DNA from: Saccharum officinarum
Lineage: Eukaryota > Streptophyta > Magnoliopsida > Poales > Poaceae
Direction: 5' to 3'
Assembly: GCA_020631735.1 (NCBI GenBank)
Contig: CM036199.1
Span: 17,959,553 to 18,023,552, forward strand
DNA length: 64,000 bases
How positions within the stretch are numbered: the stretch's first letter is position 1; each line of letters begins with the position of its first letter. Shown here piece after piece: positions 55,994 to 64,000 of this stretch. Made by a program: the position numbers and the translations under genes. The notes beneath the pieces were generated by a model. That model saw only the letters and a program-made list of their open reading frames with translations. It did not search any database and was not told the origin of the DNA.

Positions 55994-57109
55994 TGCATGC
56001 GCTCCCGCTCCCGTCCGAGATCTCCGCGCGCGGCGTTCCACCACACGATTGGTACGTTCGAGAGGCAAGAGGCTGGCTTGGCTGCTCTGCTCGGGGAAGC
56101 GACGACCGCGGGCTGCGATTGGTCGGTGCACTGCGACGCAGCGCAGTGTCAGTCGGTGCCGGAGGAGCTGCTACGGCTATGGCTAAGCACGCAACAACAA
56201 CGACCGCGGCGGGCGGAGCATAATAACGCAGAACAGAAGAGGACTGGTGAACGACGACACGGAGGGCCCGCGGTGGTCTCGGTCACCAGATCGGCGCCGT
56301 TTCCCCCCTAGCTAGCGATTCTGTGCGCTGCGCCGTGCAGCCTTTCGGGGGCGAAAAGTCCGCCAGCATCGGCCCCGAGCTGGGGAGTGGAACGGAAGTA
56401 TAGTACGTCCGCGATCTGCTCGCGAAGCGTGGTACGAGCCAATACAAATGCACGCCACTTGGGCCACGGCCCCGCATGGCCGCATGGTACTAGCGCCTCG
56501 CCGGGGAGAGGTACTGCATTTGCGTCTGGCAATGCAGGAGGACTATACAGTTCAATAATTGTACACTTGTATTCCATGCGTGTTCCGTGGCATGCGTAGT
56601 CATACAGGAAAAATCCAAACAAAAATTCCATTTCGCTCAAGGAGCCACGGAGCAAGGACTGGTGGGCATTCGCTATTGGCGAGAGATATAAGCAAGCCTG
56701 CTGCCCTCTGCAGCACGTGGGGGCACATGTCTTCCACCGGCAGGGATCCGGTCGACGCCGCGACGGGGTCGTGCTGCGTGATCTATGGCGCGCGGATAGC
56801 TGCTACAGGCGCAGAAACGGCACGTTCCCGACATGGTGCGGCTTCCGCTCGGGCAAATCAGTGGCCGCCCAGGCCCAACCCATCCCCCATCATTGGCGCC
56901 TCGGAGATTACCCTGCGGCCCTGCCACTAGTCCAGTAGTAGGCGGCTAGAATCTTTCCATCCAAAGTTGCGGAATTGGAAACTTGCAATCCTGCTCCGTA
57001 CGACCACTACGAAAGTGACAATAATAGCGCCCAACATTAGCTATTCTGGTAGGCTTAAATAGGTTCTGGACGAACAAAAACAACTTGTTTAACGTTGATT
57101 ATTAGGGCC
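55994..57109. other. Permease upstream region
   Basis: GC-rich DNA with many overlapping open frames and no domain. It probably includes the permease promoter and leader. Confidence 0.4.
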
Positions 57110-58021
57110 CCTCTTTTTTTTTCAATTGGGTTGTAGCCTGTTTTTCATTAAGAGGAAAGAAGTTTTTTGAAAATATTACAAAGACGATCAACGACAGTGG
57201 CGAGGGACCATCGAAGGTGATACGCCTAACTCTAGCTACTGAAGTTACGCATATCTATTACATATGATCTAAATTTTGTGACTAGATGGCGTATGGTAAA
57301 GCTATCGTCGTACTAGTCGGCGTGAACGGTCCGAAAGGCCCGCTGCTTCCTGAGTGGGAAAAGCACCTCCATTGCCTCCCACTTCGATGGCGTGGGCGAT
57401 AGAGTGAAGGCCTCCTAGAATTCATGGAAAGATGCTTCGTCAGGTAGTTGCGTCTCTACCTCAAAGCCCAGGCGCTTCATCATGACCTTCCTTGCATGTG
57501 CTTCTGGCTTTGGCTCCCTGAACCTACTCTTCGCAACAAGACGAGCGCTCCTCTTGGGATTGAGCTCTTCATCATGGCGGGGATGAAAGAATGGGCTGCG
57601 ACAGAGGCTTCCTGAAGGTGCTGACGAAGTCGTCGATCGGCATCGACACCACCGTTGGCGCTGGAGCATCAAGGCCTACCGCATCGTCGAGCTCGGAACT
57701 CACGGCAGCATCCACTGGGGACGGGAAGTAAGTCCCAGCCTAGTCAATAGTGGATAGCCTAGGCGAACTCTGGTCGAAGCCACAATCATCCGATTGTGGT
57801 TGCACGATCGGCGCGTTGTCTTCATCAATGCCAGTCAATGAACAAGTGGCTGGGCCGATTGGCCGCGAGAGTGGAGGCACGACCGACGACCGAGCAGCAA
57901 GCTCTGCCTTCAGCATCATCGAGTCTGGCGCAAACTCAATGTAGTATGTGCGATCAACCACGACGAGCTCAGTCCCATCGGCACCACCGGAATCATGCCC
58001 GTCTGATGGGCCTTCTTTCAA
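57110..58021 (-). mobile_element. Retroelement remnant, probably LINE, with A-tail
   Basis: On the minus strand, frames at 57740-58021 (YYIEFAPDSMMLKAELAARS, RPIGPATCSL) and 57415-57672 (SARLVAKSRFREPKPEAHAR, KVMMKRLG) are pieces of a protein often found in grass retroelement relics, broken by frameshift. The plus strand at about 57112-57121 is a T-run and is followed by CATTAAGAGGAAAGAAG, similar to the 3' end of the LINE remnant at 2.85 kb. Assignment to LINE is therefore likely but not certain. Confidence 0.5.
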
Positions 58022-59723
58022 TCAGCTTGTTCAAAGCAGTGCAAAACTGTAGGATAGAACGGCTCTAATTCCTTATGATTTTGCCTGTTGGAGAAGAGAG
58101 CCGTGTGAACCTAGCACTCCTGGCTCCGCTAGTACTAGAGCCGGAGCCGGAAGGAATGCGCGCTCTTAGTAAATTTCAGATGTTATAAAACTATTCTTAG
58201 GTATAACATCCAGTAAACTATGATAACAAAGACCAGATATCAAATAAAATCAGGTGGGGAATCCCCCCGTTGAATGTTAAAAAAAACAAAGACCAGATAT
58301 TAAAGCAGTGGGGCTAACAACAAAGCAAAAGTTTCGAAAACAATTTGATCGATTTTGAAACCAGTGACCGAAGCACCTCTCTCCTTTTTTGACGAGTACA
58401 GTTGCCATTGCCCGACGATATCGAAGAAGAGTTGCTGTCGTGGAGGTTTTTGTCATCCTTTTTTGTGGATATTCTGGACCATTTTGATTCCTTCCTTTTA
58501 GCAAGAAGGACCGGCATCGAGCCAAGTCCGTATTGCCCTCTTGATGCTACAGACTAAGCTCCATAGTGGATTGCATTGATATGGTGCGTGGGTTCATCAG
58601 CACCGCCCCCTGCGGACTGAAAATTCAGCCAGCCCAGCAGTGAGATGCTATTGAACACTACTAGAATTGTTGAGGGTCAAAAGAAGAATTCCATGTCGCG
58701 CTCTTCGAGCTGCCTTTTTGACTTGCTAGTCCTCTCGCGCGTAGTTCAAGAGAACTACTCTCCGTGACACAGTCCATAGCTCACTACCCGTCAAACAGAC
58801 CATGATAACGCGGAGACAAGTCGTGCTGTGTTTTTTCTCTCTACTTCCGTAGCATGGAAATGATATATGCACGCTGCTACATGGGCATTGGCATCGACAG
58901 GCAGCGGCACCAGCGAGGCAATGGCCTTCTCCATCCACTCAAGTGTAGCAACATCTTTGGAGTTCAGTCTCTAGACGTACTCTCTGTAGATAGCGCAACC
59001 GCTACGATGTTGCTTGGGCAGCCCACGTTGATGGAGATGGATTGCAAAGTGGAAGAAGTCGAGTTCGATGGTTGGATGGATTCATGGATAGGAATATATA
59101 CTCATCTTATAGTAATGGAATAACGGGAGAGTTAAGAGATGAAGGAGATAGATGGGAAACATGTGAGATTCCCCGTTAGAGAAGTTAGAACCACCGTGGA
59201 GAAAAATGAGCCACATTAGCTTTTCGTCTAAAGGAGGCGGGAAAGATGATGCATGGTAGAGGTAGACATGACCATGTGTTTATAACTTTGATTTGACATG
59301 TTACTGGGCACGTATGTTTGCTAAAGAAAAAGGAAAGGGAAAATCAAACCCAAGGTCCCGGCCCTAGAGGGTGGTTGTAGACCTTGCATCGTGAGGTAAC
59401 GGCAGTACGGCACGCTGGCTTTTGGCCCATGGTGGGATCGACCCGTTGCGTCCGAACGTTCGGGGGTCTGGTGCGTGGATGAAATACAACAGCCCACCCG
59501 CCCGCGCCACTACTCGCTAGTCCCGCAGGCCTTGTCGCATCGTCGGCCCGCCTCGCCACGTGCGGCGGTCCGGCAACGCCACGGCGCCACCACAGAATCA
59601 CGCTCCCCTCAAAAAAAAAAAAAAACCACAGAATCACGCGCTCGTGGTGGTCTTGACTCTTGACAAATGATGACAAAAGCACGTGCAACATGTCTGCGTA
59701 GAAGAGGATGCAAACGGGCGTAC
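58022..59723. other. Intergenic, no permease exons found
   Basis: This is where exons 4-7 of the second permease would be expected on the minus strand, but none was found. Some T- and A-rich runs occur; no other gene was recognised. Confidence 0.5.
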
Positions 59724-60506
59724 CTGCAGCTGATGGAGGCCGTGATGGTGTAGGCGATGCCGTAGCCGAACAGGGCCGTGTGCTGCAGCAGCATGCACAC
59801 CCACGAGCTGCTGCTACCTGTCAGGGGCGTTTCATTGTTAGGATTTGTTCGGGAAATCGCAGAGGATGCACTACTGTACTGAACAACGACAGTACAGTTT
59901 TCGTAAAAAAAAAACACGACAGTACAATTAGTGCTGTACCTCCTAAAAATAAACAGGAGAGTGACAGCGAAGTTTCTAACATTTGTCAGGTCAAGATTTA
60001 TGAGTAGTCGAGATGCATGTGTCTGCGCCAAGCGCTTTCATAATTGGTACACCTAAGCATCTGGTCTCTGTTACAGCTCACTAGTGCTAAGTTGACAGGG
60101 ATGGATCCTTTGCCAATACAGCAGCAGTTCCTTTTCGTAGCGACAAAAAAACAATTTACCAAAGTTTGTAGTCCGCTGAAAACGTCATTATATTTGCCGT
60201 AAATTAACTGCCCTTCGTAGGTGTGCACGATGTGCACCTATTAAGACTAGCTATTTCATTATACTACATGTCACATCATGAAATGCAGAACATGTGATGA
60301 ACCTAATTGCACAAGCCCTACTGGACTTACCAAATACATGCTACGTTCTGTACAGTGCTCATTCACCGAACTAGAAGCTATTTCATCGACATGTACACAG
60401 TGTGTACACATGACAGAACATTGTGCACCTATTAAAGCCACTGGACTTACCATTTCATCTACGTCTGTGTGCACATGCTAGAACATTATGAACTGATAAA
60501 CTGATA

Positions 60507-60509
<3 letters not shown>

Positions 60510-60585
<76 letters not shown>
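60510..60585. repeat. (AT)n microsatellite
   Basis: About 76 bp of alternating TA, broken only by two AA doublets. It lies in the large intron of the truncated permease. Confidence 0.95.
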
Positions 60586-61815
60586 AAGAGGCAAAATTTC
60601 AGGCTCTTTTTTTCGTCCATCCATTTTCTTGGTCTGTCTCCCTCTAACTACCGGACAATGGAGAGTTTCTTCCGTCCGGACTTATATATATAACCGTACT
60701 CATACGAGTTAGAATAGCTCTTGTTTGGCATAATACAGAGTCCGAATCCAAGATATATTGGGTCCGTGCTCATATATGTTAAAAAATAAAAATCCTAATC
60801 AAATACACCTCTCCAATCCTAAATATGAATAGAAATTCTAATTCAAACATAAAAGAAATATAATCTATACCTAATAATAAAGATGTAGAATTTTCTTTTT
60901 TTTCGTCCTATACGCTACGGAGTCCGATTCCAAAAGCTGCCGAAGCAAACATAAAAAGGATCCTTGAGGAGTCCAACTGCTATACTAGAGCCAAATCGGT
61001 CTCCATCGCCAATTAGGAAATATTATATTTAATAAATTGGATAGTCCAGGTGCTCCTCGAAGAGGCAAGAAAAGATAGTACTAGAAGATTAAAGGGAAGT
61101 GCACACGTCATGACCAATTATAATTGGAGTACATGTCCGACTATTAGAGATATATATACTTGTCCTCATGGCGGACTAACATATTCGACCAACAGATAGA
61201 TTAGTCGCATATAGTAAATTATTAATAAGTTTTCTAATAAGAGAATTGCAAAAAAGACCAGCCACCTCATAGATACATGGGTGATGGTTGATTAAGGGAT
61301 CTAACAACCAATCATCAAAAATCAATCTATTATTTTTATCTTCTATCTCAAGCCCTTCCAAACCCCTACTGTCCAGCGCTTCTCCCAACGAGATTTGCTA
61401 GCGTTTTAGGTGGTCTTCTAAGACACCTCTGATGTACGTCTCCCTGATGGGTCTTCTCAGGAAATGTTTGTAGGTTTTTTGGGAGAAGAACGAACGTGTA
61501 ATCGGCATCGTCGACCTGTTGATCGGCCTTGCCGTTAGAACCTCCCTCTACTGCATATCTAGACTGTGTGCGGCCTCGGGCGATCTAGCCCTTATCAATG
61601 TGTGACTAGAATCAGCATCAACACTTCTTGATTGGACTCATATATCAATTCAGTTGTCCTGTATTGAAGGTTACATTTACTTTACCCCCATGCATCTTAT
61701 GATCAGTTGGCTCGCTTGACGATCTTAATTACCATGCATTTCCTCATGTGGCCTGGTGACGTTTTTCTGGGCATCGTCTTAATCACCGCCTACTGCTACG
61801 TACATCCGACGTTGG
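60586..61815. other. Intron DNA of the truncated permease, no feature named
   Basis: AT-rich with no recognised gene. Two weak direct repeats of GAATTCTAAT-like phrases occur near 60830-60890. Confidence 0.35.
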
Positions 61816-62181
61816 TTGGACAACAACCGGCGACAGGAGGAAGTAGCGCCGGCGGTGGAAGCGACCGTGGTGCAGATGGCGGCCATGGCCATGGTCCTGC
61901 TGAACTACGTCACGTACCCTAACCAGCAGAATGCCGCCGCTTCTTGTACAAGCAGTGGCGACGACGACCATCTATTGGATGCGACGTCAGTGGGGTGCAC
62001 GATCCGCTTGGGATAGTTCAAGGACGGCTACTGGTGCAGCGTGATGCCCGCCTGCCGCCACGAGTTCCACAGGAGTTGCATTGCGAAGTGGTTGATGGCA
62101 TGTAACAACACGTGCCTATTGTGTAGGGCTCAATTGCAGCGGGCTATTGCTCATGACTTGGTGTACATAGAGAATGACTAG
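61816..62181 (+). pseudogene. RING-H2 finger (ATL-like E3 ligase) pseudogene
   Basis: The frame reads MAAMAMVLLNYVTYPNQQ, then CTIRL, an in-frame TAG (62014-62016), EFKDGYWCSVMPACRHEFHR, SCIAKWLM and CLLCRAQL before a stop at 62179-62181. The C-terminal half keeps the RING-H2 ligands (C, H, H, C and the final CxxC). The first CxxC pair is damaged: the second Cys is Arg in CTIR, right before the premature stop. ATL-type proteins are membrane-linked ubiquitin ligases. No initiator Met with a convincing N-terminus was found. It lies on the opposite strand within the permease intron. Confidence 0.7.
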
Positions 62182-62954
62182 GATGCCCCCTCGATGCTTC
62201 AGCCATGTTAACGGTAAAAATACTACTCTCGCTAATCCAAATTATACGAGATGTGATGTATGGACTTCTTTTTTTCTTTTGCTTTGAGATTCACAAAGTT
62301 TTTTTGTTAGGGCGTACCGGAGTAGAGCTCATGTTTGATAATTTTTTTTTCTGTTGCAACGCATGAACATTTTTCTAGTAAATCCTAATATTATGTCCGT
62401 CTAATAAAAAAATAGAGGTTAAAGCACTGCTCACGTCGCCGTCAAGATGGCACTTGCGACGAGCGCGCTGGAACACCCAAGCCTTCTCAAATCTCAAGGG
62501 GGCGAGGGAAGTTGGTTCAGTCGTGTCGGACTCGAATAGACTACTCGCCACAGCCAGGTGTTCGCTCGCCTGCGCTTTCGCGGGCTCCGAACGCCAACTC
62601 GTCCACGGGCACTGCCAGTGCCAGCCACACGAGTTTGGTCGAGCTGTACAGTTGTCGCCACGGGTTTCGCGACCCTTCCCCTCGTGTTCCCGTGGCGGCG
62701 CTGGACTCCTCTCCTCGTGCCTGTTTCCGTCTCTATCCGCTGCGCGCGTGTCGCCGTCACGACCCGTCGAGTTCCACGGAGCCACAGAGGCCTACGCGAC
62801 CTGTGGCTGAGAGCAGCTAGCTCTCCCTTTCCCGCCAGGCGAATGCCAGTTTCCTCATACAAGCAAAGCAAATTTCCTCCTATGCTCGGCAGCCAGCAGC
62901 CTCAGGAACATTAATAGCACTCCTACAACGTTGGATACTTTCAGGTTTAACTTA
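62182..62954. other. Intron DNA, GC-rich block
   Basis: Opposite-strand open frames at 62375-62914 mirror each other and show no domain. No feature is supported. Confidence 0.35.
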
Positions 62955-63250
62955 GGCCATGTTTAGTTCTCGTCTAAAAATTTTTCACCCCGTCACATCG
63001 AATGTTTGAACACATGTATGGAGTATTAAATGTAGATAAAAAAACTAATTGCAAAGTTTACATGAAACCGTGAAACGAATTTATTAAGCCTAATCACATG
63101 ACGGATTAATTAGACTTAATAAATTCGTCTGACGGTTTCCAGACTAGCTATGTAATTAGTTTTTTTATTAGTATCCGAACACCACTTCCGACATCCCACG
63201 AAACATTCGATGTGTCACAAAAACTTTTTAGCCACGAACTAAATAAGGCC
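62955..63250. mobile_element. Tourist-like MITE
   Basis: Ends GGCCATGTTTAGTTC and GAACTAAATAAGGCC are inverted; flanks are TTA and TTG, a possible decayed 3-bp duplication. A second, internal inverted pair (GAATTTATTAAGCCTAATCA and TTAGACTTAATAAATTCG) makes the core fold back. Confidence 0.8.
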
Positions 63251-64000
63251 TTGCTTGCTCCACCAGCTCATTATATTAGAGTGGGTTGTCAAGGGGATTT
63301 GGTACAGATTCAATCGGTCACGTTTAACGGAAACAGTGCCTACTGTTTACTAGTACGTCTCTAAAATGCTGTGTATACGGAGTATAATGCTGTGTATGCG
63401 AAGACACACTAAGTAGACAGCAGGCGACCATTTGTAAGGAACTTTAGCAGTAGACTGTCTTGTATCTAAACAGAAACAGAGAGAAAAAAAAGGGGGTGGA
63501 CACGACACGTACCTAGGTTGCGGTCGACGGCTTTGGCGTAGGTGCGGTTGCGGTGCGGGCCGTGCTCGGGGTTCGGCGACCGGTAGCAGTCGGCGAAGAG
63601 CGTGGACTGGAGCGCCGTCACGGCCGCGAAGACGAGCATGGCGGCGGGGCCGGCCACCCACCCCAGCTGCGCGATGCTCCACGCCAGCGACAGCACGCCG
63701 GACCCGATCACCGCCGTGATCACGTGCGCCGCCGCCGTCCACATGCTCCCTGCATGCCCCCGAATGACAGAAACCGCAGGTTCCGTCAGCCCGTTCGCGA
63801 CGCGGGGGATATGGAGCTGATCCGCCTCCAATGGCGGGCGGACACGGACGCCAACAGAAAGGAGGGGAGGGGAGAGGGGCTCACCGCTTCGGACGATGCC
63901 GCGCCGCCGCCATGTTTCGCCTGGTCCGCGATGAGGGGCAGGGTGGCGGCGCCGTGATCCCCGCCCTCGCCGAGCGCCATCGATCGATCGATCGCGGGGC

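Larger units (their letters stand above)
59724..63980 (-). pseudogene. Truncated amino acid permease paralogue (exons 1-3 only)
   Basis: Three exons match the neighbouring intact permease: exon 1 at 63885-63980 (MALGEGGDHGAATLPLIADQ), exon 2 at 63513-63749 (MWTAAAHVITAVIGSGVLSL, QLGWVAGP, NRTYAKAVDRNLG) and exon 3 at 59724-59817 (LFGYGIAYTITASISCR). Exon 3 is 94 nt in both genes and exon 2 is 237 versus 234 nt, so the structure is shared. Exon 1 ends in phase 0, but exon 2 needs one carried base, so the junction is out of frame as drawn. The second intron has swollen to 3.7 kb and holds a MITE, an AT microsatellite and a RING-H2 pseudogene. The remaining four exons are absent, so a transporter cannot be made from this copy. 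Confidence 0.8.

Noticed and set aside
59908..60031. Extension of permease exon 3 into a longer coding exon
   Set aside because: The AG/GT borders at 59724-59817 give the same 94-nt size as in the intact paralogue; sequence beyond them does not match the family.
1..64000. tRNA, rRNA or other structured RNA genes
   Set aside because: None was recognised by eye; a covariance-model scan would be needed to exclude small RNAs, and none is claimed.

Overview
This window is nuclear DNA from a grass, most likely an Andropogoneae species (sorghum, sugarcane or Miscanthus type). The evidence is spliced plant genes with GT-AG introns, high GC at third codon positions, a dense load of Tourist, Stowaway, hAT and Mutator-like elements, and a SIRE/Maximus-type copia LTR. 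No bacterial or organellar genes, CRISPR arrays or RNA genes were seen. Two runs of exactly 100 N (6231-6330 and 38104-38203) mark scaffold joins of unknown size.

Layout. 1-6 kb: intergenic DNA with MITEs, one Mutator-like element and a LINE remnant. 6.3-11.6 kb: the 3' part of a SIRE-type copia element with a 1651-bp LTR, inserted in the integrase of a Ty3-gypsy chromovirus. 12.2-16.4 kb (minus): an intact nine-exon GDPDL/SHV3-like gene for a GPI-anchored cell-wall protein. 18.2-22.3 kb: a tandem segmental duplication whose two copies carry different transposons. 23.5-27 kb: more DNA transposons, including a long foldback element. 27.3-29.5 kb (plus): two tandem fasciclin-like arabinogalactan protein genes. 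30.9-35.6 kb: a GDPDL pseudogene fragment split by a complete 4.4-kb LTR retrotransposon that has gag and a long unknown ORF but no pol. 36-40 kb: LTR debris, a copia RNase H remnant, a RAB2 last-exon fragment and a purine-rich tract. 40.7-50.2 kb (minus): a small membrane protein, SmD1, and a FAX-like (Tmemb_14) plastid membrane protein. 50.8-52.1 kb (minus): MYB80, a tapetum regulator. 53.6-56.0 kb (minus): a complete amino acid permease. 59.7-64 kb (minus): a second permease reduced to its first three exons, with a RING-H2 pseudogene inside its large intron.

The genes do not form a pathway. GDPDL and the two FLAs are all secreted, GPI-type cell-wall proteins; SmD1 is housekeeping; MYB80 acts in anther tapetum; the permeases form a tandem pair. 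Four otherwise well-preserved coding sequences (FLA1, FAX-like, MYB80 and the RAB2 fragment) each lack one base at a C/G-rich tract. That pattern looks more like consensus error than four separate gene deaths and should be checked before any of them is called a pseudogene.

Exon boundaries were placed by hand from splice signals, reading phase and family knowledge. No database search was possible.
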